This document shows positions 1-10,184 of a DNA stretch of 64,000 bases, piece after piece. The stretch comes from Pocillopora verrucosa (taxonomy: Eukaryota; Cnidaria; Anthozoa; Scleractinia; Pocilloporidae), in the NCBI RefSeq assembly GCF_036669915.1, contig NC_089325.1:8138359-8202358 (forward strand), in the 5' to 3' direction. How positions within the stretch are numbered: the stretch's first letter is position 1; every line of letters starts with the position of its first letter. Both the position numbers and the translations under genes were made by a program. The notes below the pieces were generated by a model, which searched no databases, was not told the origin of the DNA, and saw only the letters and a program-made list of their open reading frames with translations.

Positions 1-1458
1 TTGTTGTTTTGATGTTAATTGGAGCCATTTTGCTCCGCACATACTGAGATATTTTTTATTAGTGAGCCTGGTTAGAATAATTAAGGGAGGCCTGTCCAAA
101 TCAGCTAATTTTGCTTTGCAACACTAAGCTGTTACTGGAACTGTATCCTTTCCTTTCAGAGCGTAGTAACAGCTGACAAATGCGATCCAGTGAACTATGA
201 AAGGTTCTACTGATATAGGCGCATGTCCACCAAAGATGAATACGCGCGTTGGATGAATTCAAGCATCACTTCCTCTGTAAATTGGACTCATCAGTTTTAA
301 ACCTTGATAACAAGCATCATTTCACCTCTGAATGCAGGGTTCATGAAAGTTGGCTCAAACGTGGTGCTCCTCTCTTTTCAAATATTTTCATGGTTCTCCT
401 TTAAAATTTGTCTCTTTTTTATGTTGTGGAGCGTGGAAAGGAATTCAAAGCATTTCAAATTCTTTCTCGTCGATAGCATGAAGGAGTAGCCATGAAATGA
501 CCATTTGACGATTTAGTTTGCCAAACTGGATTAATTCTGAAAAACATGATTCAGTGTGTAACGATAAATTGATATTTAGGGCGTGGTTTTCTCAAAATAA
601 ATACTAATGATATAGGTAAACACTGATGACAAAAATTTAGCGAAGAACAGCTCTAAAATTGACTAAACGAAAGTTGCGAAAAATTTCAAATACATTAAAT
701 AAAATATTGTGACTCAAAATAACCACGAAAAATGTTTTTGTCATCTATGGACCATTGGAGCGAAGATTATCTGCTTCGTTCATTCTTATTGCATGACAGG
801 GCAGTTCATTGGGTGAAAATATCTGTCACAAAGGCAAAAGCTCGACTTATTCAAGTCATTCCAGACAAGTTGTTTTGTTACTGTGATCAGCACAGAAACT
901 TCTAACCAACAAGGAAGATTTTAAGTAGCAATGACAGCACTAGTAAGTTTATTTTTACAAGCGAGGATCACTCAGTTCAACTAAACCTCGCGACACCTAA
1001 GATTCCTTACCATTCTTTAGTGACGCAAAGTGTGTTTATGGTAAAAAAGTAATTCATCATATGGAAAAAAAACCGACACAAAGAAAAGGAAATTACTAAT
1101 TTTTGATTACAGGTGATACATTAATAGATTCAATGACCTGCCTTAAACAGTACACTTAACTATTATCCCAAATGAATCAAACGGTTCCGGTTTGAGTTTT
1201 CGCTCTCTCAGCTGTAAGACTTTTCAATTACTTGTTTGTCACTAGGCGTGTTGAACGAGGTCTAAGCTGGATTTAAGGGTCAATGACCGATAGCAGGTAC
1301 AAGAAAAGGGACTTGCAAGGTAGAATAATTAAGTGGCTTTTCAACGTGTTATTTGCAAATTATTACTAGCACATTCCAGGATTAAACTCTGATGTTTGTA
1401 GAGTCAAAGTCGCCCTGATGTGTGGAATTTTGCTGCAAAGATCACTCAAGAGGCCGAA
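1..1458. other. Intergenic, mostly unassigned
   Basis: AT-rich sequence without a recognisable gene apart from one possible terminal exon at 160-213. No repeat family was recognised. The stretch from about 540 to 1400 has no long open frame. Confidence 0.5.
160..213 (+). CDS. Possible terminal exon of an upstream gene
   Basis: A pyrimidine-rich tract ending in AG at 158-159 precedes 17 codons in one frame that read SVVTADKCDPVNYERFY, then TGA at 211-213. The other two frames close almost at once. This is what a short last coding exon would look like, but the rest of the gene would lie left of the window and the peptide matches no family I recognise. An AATAAA near 595 could serve it. It may equally be chance. 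Confidence 0.22.
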   Translation, partial: SVVTADKCDPVNYERFY

Positions 1459-3285
1459 ATGAGAGAAAATACGACAAAAAAAAAGTCCCTTGTTTTCACT
1501 TTATTTCTTCTCACGAATCAGACTTTATTACATTTTAGCGACTGCCAGCTTATAGACATTCGAAACTCGCTTATACGAAAACATGGAAAATTGAAAACCG
1601 AGAACTCTCCGCAAGAGGTGAGTGAGGAAAGCTCTATTTTACTTTTTTCAGGATCAGTTGATTGTTTTTAACTAGCTGGGTAGTTGCTGGAATGAAACAG
1701 ACCAAACTTGCTGTTTTAAGTTCCCACTGTGCCGAGACTTTCAGACTGAACGCTGTAAGCGAAATTTCCTTGATCCGTAACACGTTATTCTCACCCCGAA
1801 AGGAACTATATCTACACAGCGGAGCTTGTATTCTGTAAACACCTCCTATCCCTGAGTTCGAATTGTCCGACTATGATTATGCCATAAAAATATGATATTT
1901 TTGTGCGAAGTGGCAAAGAAGAGTAAGCGACTAAAGGGTTGTTTTTAATTCTTCTGGTTGTTGCCGGTGTGCTACCGATAACTTGGAATAAATTAAGTAA
2001 CAAGCGAAAAAACCCTTTCACTTAATTTACAAATCTAATCGACTTACAAATCTAAACGTACGGTGATGATACTATGAAATATTTTATAGACATTAAATGA
2101 GACCAATGTTTAAGGCTTGGCATTAAGTTGAAAAGCTCATCCGCTGTCTTTGTTCCACGATGTTTGTTGCTGAACACGCCACACTGAACATTTCACAAGG
2201 CCAGTTGCTTCTGCTTCTCATTATACTTGAGTACTCGACCATCCACACAAAAGTTACATGATAATCAGTTGGCACATCAGAGAGCAAACTTTATCCTTTC
2301 TTGGTTTGTACCAATGTGAACTTTACATACACGAAAAGCACATAGTATTTGGCTTTTGAAACATTTTTAGTGCTAAAAATAAAAAAAAAAAACAAAAATA
2401 AAAAATGGCTAGCCCTAGTTTATTTTTTACTATAATTTTTTTTCGTGGTGGTTATGTGGGAAAACCTTTGGGGAAAAAGACTGCAAAAAAAGAAACGGTG
2501 GTACTACGACTTTGCAAGAGTTGGGCTTGTAAGTTATATTATTTTTAAAATATTTATGACTAAGATATGATTCGATGTTCTGTTTTTCTTGTTTACAGCA
2601 AGTAAAGTTATTTCAAGAGGAATTAGGGTACGTCTCATTTTTGCATGCATCTCACGAAATCAAACGCAGAAAGGAGAGAGATGTCCCACACAGGCGCTAT
2701 CTCCACAAAAGAGGAAGCAATGTTCACAGTGGAGTAAGGGCTGAAATTGCTCGAGCCCTTGCACATCACATCGAAGGTATGGAACCTAACTTTAAGTCAG
2801 CGTCATTCCAGCAACTCTGGAGTGAACTGAAAGCGCCACTTACTGTTGTAATGAGACCAAGGAAAGTAGAGGAACTTTTAACAGACCTAGAGAAATGTCA
2901 CTTGGGGAACACCCTGCATGGTTATGAAATTCCATCAGATTTGGATGGTATTAAAAGAGACTTGGTTATTTGCAAAATCTACGAAACACTGGAGAAGAAT
3001 GCTGAAACCTCTTCTGGTGAAAAGTCCAACGACAACAAGCGTGAATACGCCCATATTCGGAATCTCCTCAAGCAGCCGCTAACCAGTTGTTTTAAGGTCG
3101 CAGAGCTGTCGTCGTTGATGAATGAGTTGGCGCAGTGTTTACCGCGGTTTGAGTTGGCTGGAATAAATTACCAGGTCCCAAGCAAGATGTCTGAGGTGAA
3201 GAGAGATGTGGTCATTTGTAAAGTTGATGAAGTATTTAATAAAACCGATGACAATGACTCGTCAGGAAGTGGAAGAGAGGTTTAA
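1459..3285 (+). CDS. Putative secreted protein with an internally duplicated domain (unknown family)
   Basis: Two coding exons, 1459-1617 and 2599-3285, joined in phase 0 across a 981-bp intron with GTGAGT donor and a pyrimidine-rich TTTACAG acceptor. They give 281 residues. The start used is the ATG at 1459, because it places a basic N-terminal stretch (MRENTTKKK) directly before a hydrophobic core and a polar segment ending HFSDCQ, a good signal peptide. An in-frame ATG at 1420 would add 13 residues. No membrane segment follows. A basic region (KRRKERDVPHRR) is a possible furin-type cleavage zone. The C-terminal half holds two related units of about 65-70 residues: each has LK.PLT, then a leucine/cysteine-rich stretch, then a proline-serine turn, then KRDLVICK or KRDVVICK, then an acidic helix. 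I do not recognise the family; role unknown. A possible poly(A) signal is at 4082. Confidence 0.72.
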
Positions 3286-3727
3286 TTCAATCCCGCCCCG
3301 AAGAATAAATGATATGCAATTTCACGCCCTAAAACATCGAATAATACTTTATGGACGTTTAAGTTATACCAATGCACTAAAGAGTTATCCTCACAGCTGC
3401 AAGTCGTAACCATGAATTACTAAAAAACCAGCAATGAAACTAATTTAAACCCATTGATAGGATAAAAAACCAACGCGGAATGTGCTATGCCTTTTATATT
3501 ATGAAATGTTCCTTTCGAAAATTTAATTTCTCTTACTAACTACTGAAAAGATAAATCTATCTAAAGGAAAGAAGTTGCTCAGTAATAGACTCTTCGGAAA
3601 GATTGCTGTAAAGTTCACAGATTACGAATTATCCTATCGACTAAATGATTCATCCATCTAACCATCCATCCACCCAGGAATACATGATAAAATCCTTCTC
3701 ATCATGCATACTCACGTCAACTGATTC

Positions 3728-3756
3728 ATTTATGCATGCACGCATGCATGCATGCA
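3728..3756. repeat. Short GCAT tetranucleotide repeat
   Basis: Alternating GCAT/GCAC units read directly in the sequence. Low-complexity, no coding role. Confidence 0.6.
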
Positions 3757-4188
3757 TTAGTGGCATGTCTGCCTGCATTCAAAACCAGGGACTCAGTTTT
3801 CGATTATTGAAACTGTCACAGCAGTAGCAGAGATGGTGATTTTCTTAAACTATCTCTCCCGTGATTGAAATGCATGACTCCTTTATTTCATTTCAATGTC
3901 GAGAAATGACGAAAGTGCTATAAACGTGTAATGTAATATTTGATTATAAAATAAGGAAGTCGAAGAGATAAGTAAATTAGAAAAAATTACTCATGCCGAA
4001 AAAAATAAAAAAATCTAAATATAAGAACAGCTGCATTTTAGCATAAGGAAATAAAAATTTGTTTTGTAATTAAAATTTTCCAATAAAATTACAAGAAGGA
4101 GGAATTTCTTTGTTTGCTATTTCCTTGATGTTTTTTGCGTCAACACCACCCCACTGTCGCATTCGAACTGAACTTTTCATACATTTCA

Positions 4189-4214
4189 TAAATCACTCGT
4201 TTTCGAGTGATTTA
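4189..4214. repeat. Perfect hairpin, 11-bp arms
   Basis: TAAATCACTCG at 4189-4199 is the exact reverse complement of 4204-4214, with a TTTT loop. It lies in intergenic sequence and no function is evident. Confidence 0.7.
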
Positions 4215-5296
4215 CCAATGAAAACCTGACTCTTGTATTTTCTTTTTATATCGAGTAATATCCTATGAGGCTATTGGATATAACCTTAGGTCATGCACTC
4301 TTTCAAGAGAGAACTTTGTAGTATCTTGGTGTCTACACGAACGTTTAAACATCGTTTTCTGATAACCAGTATATTTTGGACTTATACTGAGCGTTATATC
4401 TCGATATCCAAACTGATGCATTCTTCGTTGTTGCCTCCGAAATCAAACGGGGAGTACCATCTCGATTTGAGTACGGATTGTACCTAAACAAACGTTCCTT
4501 TGTATCCATCTTTGAATCCAAATAACTGAAGAACAGGGTTTATGTTGAAGGGCTTTCGAAGTTGTAAAAAATTACTATTTGTTTGTAACTCTTGATTTTG
4601 TAAAATCTCGCCAAGGCACACTCGATGTTAGCCTGACGAAGTCAAGCGAAACAAGAAATACCGCTGAAGCGAACAAGATTAACTCAACGAAAAGCGTGAC
4701 AATGTATTGAGGTGTAGCGAGTGACTCAAGCCTATGCATGCTATACGGACCTATGAGTCTTAAATTATAACGAATGTAGGCAAAGGAACTTCATTTCCAT
4801 GCAAATAAAAGAAAAAAAACAAAACCTAAATTGGCGAAAGTTGCGCTGTGAAAGTAATGATTTCAGTTTAGGTTGAATAAGTTAAACCCAACCCAGAAGA
4901 AAACTGACGCCTTTCTGAGGAACGAACGCAGAAACTGAACCTACACGGCGTTTCATTTTCCTTATTTGGTCTGAGGCAATGCCTCACAAAAAATTGTCCT
5001 CGTTAGATTCGAACTGTCCCGTCAACCAACACTCTAGACGGGAACTCATAGATAATGACAATCAAAACTATAACGCTAAACAAATATCATGTGATGATCA
5101 TGTTGGATTTTGTGCTATAAAGTTTACATAAAAAATTTTTTTTTAACACAGAAAATTGCGAAACCGAAGTGCTGTTAAATAAGAATAGCGATTCCGTCGA
5201 GAGATAAAAAAAAGTTCATATTTTTATTTGCTGATCTGATCAATTTTCATTTCAGTTTAGAGCCTCCGTGAACTTTGCTATCCCTTCGGCTGGCGG

Positions 5297-5304
5297 TTTA
5301 TAAG
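5297..5304 (+). promoter_or_regulatory. TATA-like box of the FGF-like gene
   Basis: TTTATAAG lies about 120 bp upstream of the FGF start codon, within a locally GC-richer stretch. Initiation about 30 bp downstream would give a short 5' UTR. The assignment is by position only. Confidence 0.4.
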
Positions 5305-5418
5305 TGCAGACACCCACTCATTCTGTTCATCGCCAGCAGTCAAAATACTCGTCATATATAAGCCAACCACACTAAACAGAGTTGTACTTCAGTTTTAAGG
5401 AACATTGATTAATTTGCC

Positions 5419-7373
5419 ATGATCTCTTGTCACAAGTCACTGACTTCAAGATGGGGATTTTATCTTCAAATTGACGAGCAGGGAAATGTGCATGGAGTGC
5501 GAGAAAAGGACGATTACTGTGGTAAGAAAACTGAAACGTCTTTGTAATTTATCAAGTTGTTACCGGTGAACCAATATGTAGACATGCGTTTTGATTAGAT
5601 GATTAGATTCTTTCATCTTTCAGGTACAAAAGAACCCTCTAATCGGAAATGAATTTTTTTTTCCTTCTTAGTTTTTGAAATGAAAACGACAGATTTCGCC
5701 AAAGTCACCATTCGCGGACTGCAATCCAATGCTTACTTCGCGATGAATGACCGAGGGAATTTATACACAACGGTGAGCTCTCGGCTACAGAAATAATCAG
5801 TTCAATTTTTTTTTCAAAAAATCATTTAAAAAAGTGCTTCGCGGTTTACATGGATTTTTAGTCCTGTACATCCAAGTTCTATCTTTGGGAAGCGCAATTA
5901 ATCCAAATGAAAGAATCACATGAAAGCGCTTTGGGTGACCTTCCAGACATTTTATCAAAAACTTCGTGATATTTAAGCATATGTCAGTAATACTCTTAGA
6001 GTTGTTACAATATCGGCATGACTAGTTAAATATACTAATGAATAAATCCGTCTCGATGAAATCAGACCTCCTGGAGAAACACTCCACGAAACGCAATACG
6101 TCGTCAACAATTCACTTTGCGTGACTTATTAAGATTGACATCACCAAAATGATTTCCTTTTGTATAAACAAAGGACAAAAAAGACCAGATTATACGACCA
6201 TTTTAAATAGTTAAAAATATCTCAGTAGTCTAAACGGCACAAGATGTTATTATTATCACTTTGTCAGGAATTGAGGCGTATTTTGCGAGCTAAAGTGGAG
6301 ATTTTAGCGGGCTGAAATGTATTTTTGCCCGCCTGCTCGCTCGCGTGATTGTTCAAACTGACATGTAATCTTTTTTTTTCAGGTTTTATTTTCTTCATGC
6401 CTTCCAAAGTGATAATACTACACAAAAATAATGATTATGTTCGCTTCTCAGAGTCATTTTAATCCTCGCCGAACGGCTCGGCTTAAAGTGACCCTTACTT
6501 GGGCCTAAAACATTTTTAGGCCCGCGAAATGTTTTAGGCCTGCGAACATAAACTCTGTTGCAGATGAAAATATGAAGGCCACGTTTTATATTCTGCTTTA
6601 ATTACTAGGATATTTAGAAATGGACTGAAGACCTACACTGTTAATTTCATTCAACGCTTAGTCATATTCATGCGTTTTTATGTCAGCTTAATGTACATTC
6701 GTTTTGAATCTGTCACTCCTTTTTTTTCTTGTAAATTGCTTTTTTGGTTGGAAAAATTGTTTTTAACACCCGATTATCTAGTTATCTTTTCAGGAATTCA
6801 GTCGGTGTTTCCATGAGTTCAGTTTGTTACAATTTGCATTTCGTTAACAAGGAATAATGTTATGTTATATTATTTTGAAGGACACTCAGAACCCATCCTG
6901 TATTTGGAAGGAAATTCACCACACTGATGGATACAACTACTACGAGTCCGATCAACACAACGGATTTTTTCTGGCGCTTAAACGGAGAGGTGATCCAAAA
7001 AATGGCCGAGAGACTGCCTTGGGACAAGTATCCTGCGCTTTTCTTGTAACTACGATAACGCACAATGCAACATGAGCTTCTTGTGACAAAGAAAGAGGTT
7101 CAATTTAGCTCGGTGTAATGGTACACTTCTAAGCCACTGGCGTCTGCTAGGTGGATAGTGATGAAACTAAAAGGAAACATAATCCCCATTATCATGTGAA
7201 ATTAATGGTTTTTCTTAAAATAAATGAACGCGGAAGCAGGATGTACAGCACATTTTCTTGGCTAAGTTTTTCTTTTTCATTTTCAGTGTGAAAAAGTACA
7301 CCACAACCAACAAATTTCGAAACTAAAGGGCAATCCAGACACATTTACCGTCTCTTTTAAACCCGATCAGTAG
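5419..7373 (+). CDS. Fibroblast growth factor-like protein, complete, four coding exons
   Basis: Exons 5419-5521, 5672-5772, 6881-7027 and 7287-7373 join in phase (1, 0, 0) to 145 residues. This is essentially one FGF beta-trefoil core. Recognisable blocks are GFYLQIDEQGNVHG at residues 13-26, VTIRGLQSNAYFAMNDRGNLY at about 46-66, and a cysteine segment SCIWKEIHH at 74-82 followed by a tyrosine-rich strand and a C-terminal LKGNPDTFTVSF. The classical FGF signature spacing (G-x-L-x-T ... C-x-x-x-E-x6-Y) is kept, but Ser replaces the usual Asp/Glu/Asn before Cys, and Trp stands where Phe/Leu/Met is usual. An in-frame TAA at 5410 fixes the ATG. No signal peptide is visible, so export may be unconventional, as in FGF1/2-like members, unless an upstream exon exists. 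FGFs bind tyrosine-kinase receptors and heparan sulfate. A poly(A) signal is at 7964-7969. Subfamily cannot be assigned. Confidence 0.85.
6502..6540. repeat. Perfect inverted repeat, 14-bp arms, in FGF intron 2
   Basis: GGCCTAAAACATTT at 6502-6515 is exactly complementary to 6527-6540, separated by 11 bases. It may be the core of a small foldback element. Confidence 0.7.
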
Positions 7374-7624
7374 ATAACTCTTGAAGACCGAGGGAGACAT
7401 ATACATCCCAATTTTCAGACAAGGGTGCTCTGAAGCATCTCTTCAAAGAACGCCCTGCGCCGACAAAGTAGTTTGTTTTTCTACGTGACGCCAAAAGAAT
7501 CAAGATTTCGTTTGAGGGCATGTGTGCATCAAGGCGACATTTTATTTAACTAGTCGGTTTTTAAAGAGGGAGAATGCTAGAGCACCCGTGAAAAAGTGAA
7601 CGGAACAAGGCCAAAAAACCAGCG

Positions 7625-7740
7625 AAAAATTCAACTAACACGTGACACTAGATTCGATAATCGAACCGAGCCACCGTACTGGAACACAAACGCTCATGCC
7701 ACTGCGCCATCGGCGCGGAGAGCATTTGACTGGCGCGTCG
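7625..7740 (-). mobile_element. tRNA-derived SINE-like fragment
   Basis: On the minus strand an A-box-like GGCGCAGTGGCATGAGCG (7691-7708) is followed about 35 bp on by a B-box-like GGTTCGATTAT (7657-7667). There is no acceptor stem or tidy cloverleaf, so it is not a functional tRNA. Confidence 0.4.
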
Positions 7741-7963
7741 CACCGGCGCTTTTTCTCTTGACATGCAGCCACTTACACCTTTCCTAATGACAGACAGGAG
7801 GACTGGTGAATATAGTGGCATCACGTTCGTGTTTGCCTACGAGAAAATTAACCACGCAACATCCCACTAACGCAACACAACCGCAATATTTCATAGAAAT
7901 TTCTTAACCCAGTTTTCAAAGCGTTTTCATTAGTGTGGATGATCACGGACTCATTTGAACATC

Positions 7964-7969
7964 AATAAA
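7964..7969 (+). terminator. Poly(A) signal AATAAA, probably of the FGF-like gene
   Basis: A canonical hexamer 591 bp downstream of the FGF stop codon in the sense orientation. Confidence 0.4.
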
Positions 7970-9184
7970 TCAAATAGTTATCATCACTAGACAATTAAAC
8001 CTAGTTACAACTTTGTTTTCACATATTGATTTCCAATCAAATACTAACTTAATGAAATTTAGTAATCTTTTCACTTCAGTTCCTATCTTTCTCTTAAAAG
8101 GTCAGAACAGCAGAAACCACTATCTCTATTGTATAAAATTGCGCAAATTCTAGCTGGTCTCATACTAACGTACTGTGTGCGCTCTAACTCTTGAAAATAA
8201 AATAATCTCAAATTCAAATATTATATTATTTTCAGTCTCAGCTCTTTGTGGAACAAAATACCAAAAGTTAGTATTCCACTGATCTTCAGCCTTTCGAATG
8301 TAATATGACGAGTTTTGAAGGCCGCTTGTGGCCGCCATTCGTGACGAATAAATATCTGTTGTTCATATCTCTAATTTTGGGTTCAAGCTCCGTGAAATTT
8401 ATGTTCTTTGTAGTTATCGTGACCTGCTCATGGCTCTGGGTAGAAAATTATGTTCCTCTTTTATACATTAACATCTGTCGACCAACATCGTAACAGAGAC
8501 TGAATACCAAGCGTATATACTGCTTAAACCATAAATCGAATTTTCAATTCAGGATAGAAATCTACAGAAGTTGTGTCGTTAAAAAAATCCAGCCATTTTA
8601 TGCGCTACGACCTCAGATGGATGGTAACAAAGTTTTTTTTTTTCATAATCCAGTGGCCAGCCCTGTTATACATTGTAAAGGAGGTTTGGTTTCTTGTCGA
8701 ATGGTTCCACCCAGTGAAAATACTCCAACCAATTTTTGAGACATCCTCTATCAAAAGGGTTCAAAAAGATTCCAGACGGTCCTCTCAGATACGCGTATCG
8801 CTTCTTATTGATTCTTTCGTTTGTAGTGAGGTTGGTTGAAATTTGGCTCATCTGTTTTGAAGAAGAAAAGGACAAGAAAAAAACTTTATATCAGTACAAA
8901 TACCACAAGATGCTACTCGTAACTTGCGTGAAAAGAGCAAATTGTAATATAATAAGTATACGCTTGATGGTGAGGTCAGATGACGTCCATAGAGACAATG
9001 ATTATGCATGCCCGCTCTTAAATTCATTTTTTTGAAACCCACATGGCGAAAAGTTATTGCAGGAAACGAATGGAAACTGCCCTACGCTTCTACCATGCCG
9101 TTTACTTAAAAAATTTTTTAGTTAAAGAAGAGACATATCTATATGGTCCAACTAAACCAAAGGTATCAGTGAAAAGGTAACGTC

Positions 9185-9310
9185 TGCATTCGAGCCACGT
9201 GACCCATCCGGCCGGAGCTCATCCCAGTTTCCTTGTAGCATGAAATGACTAGCAGAATTACTACTCTCCCCTGGAAGGGATGCCAGTCCATCACTAGGTT
9301 ACCCCTCCTC
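9185..9310. repeat. Dispersed repeat-like block
   Basis: The phrases CCGGCCGGAGCTCATCCCAG and GGGATGCCAGTCCATCAC resemble a repeat I recall from coral intergenic DNA. The class is unknown. It is followed directly by a poly-C run. Confidence 0.35.
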
Positions 9311-9705
9311 CTCCCCCCCCCCCCTCCCTGACAATTCGCCGGTACCCAATTTTTCTCCTCAGTGGAAAAATTTTCCTCGATGAGGAGGCTCTGAAGGCAT
9401 GTACATTGAACGCGTTAGTAAAATAACTGCATGGCAGAAAAATCGCTTTAGCAGTATTGCTGCTTTTGTTTTGGCATGAATAACCGTTTTGACTGGACCT
9501 GATACCGTGAAGTTCAGAGAGCCGCATTCACTTTAATTTGAATCGAACAGGTAAGTTGTCCACTAGCCAATCAGGATAAAGTTCAATAAACGAGCAACCA
9601 AACCACCAATGAACCGGCTACAAGTACTGTTTGCGGTTTAGTTTTCTGACGTCTGATTGGTCCACTTTTCTTTGAAACGCCAAACAGTCCACGAACATTA
9701 TTATA

Positions 9706-9744
9706 ATTCTTATTTTAAACTGTGAAACAGTTTAAAATAAGAAT
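9706..9744. repeat. Perfect hairpin, 18-bp arms and 3-base loop
   Basis: ATTCTTATTTTAAACTGT at 9706-9723 is exactly complementary to 9727-9744 around GAA. The near-zero loop and perfect match suggest a recent foldback or MITE end. Confidence 0.8.
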
Positions 9745-10184
9745 AGAAAGAAACCCACGCATTTAGAATTCGTAGGACAACGCATAAGGCTCGTATCACA
9801 CAATGAATCTGTGTTACATTTTATGAAGCGCCTGCAATTTGCTCAGTGCAGTGAAAGAAAGCTTTCCGTAAAAACTAACTACTTTTATCAAAATGATCCA
9901 CTCCACTAATGTAAACCCTTAAACAAGGCATAAAAATGATATGTTGACGTTATTTTTCCACTGTAAATGACTACTGTTTAGTAGCGGCAAAAGACAATAA
10001 GCCCTGATAACATTATTGACATGGCATGCTAAGGATGTTATCAGTGTTAAGAATGTTATCAGGACTTGGCGTGTTTTGCCGCCACAAACCAGTTAAACAC
10101 TGGAAATCTCTCACAACTGACATCTTTCCCTCGACTACTCTGACGCTAGTTAAACAGACATGAAATCCTGTTGAGAGTGAGGTA

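Larger units (their letters stand above)
3286..5290. other. Intergenic between secreted-protein gene and FGF-like gene
   Basis: No gene seen. It contains a short GCAT-type simple repeat near 3730-3756, an AATAAA near 4082 and an 11-bp perfect hairpin at 4189-4214. A weak tRNA-like B-box on the minus strand near 5005-5020 may be a degraded SINE. Confidence 0.5.
7374..10184. other. Intergenic, with repeat fragments
   Basis: No gene supported. It holds the FGF poly(A) signal (7964), a tRNA-like SINE fragment (7625-7740, -), a dispersed-repeat-like block (9185-9310), a poly-C run (9309-9327) and a perfect hairpin (9706-9744). Short open frames at 8300-9040 look random. Confidence 0.5.

Noticed and set aside
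8305..9042. Cluster of overlapping 60-99 codon frames on both strands
   Set aside because: No domain, no shared reading with neighbours, and overlapping on both strands, as expected by chance in low-complexity AT-rich DNA.
9309..9327. Poly-C tract as a regulatory or quadruplex element
   Set aside because: A single homopolymer run beside a repeat, with no four-tract spacing; most likely replication slippage.
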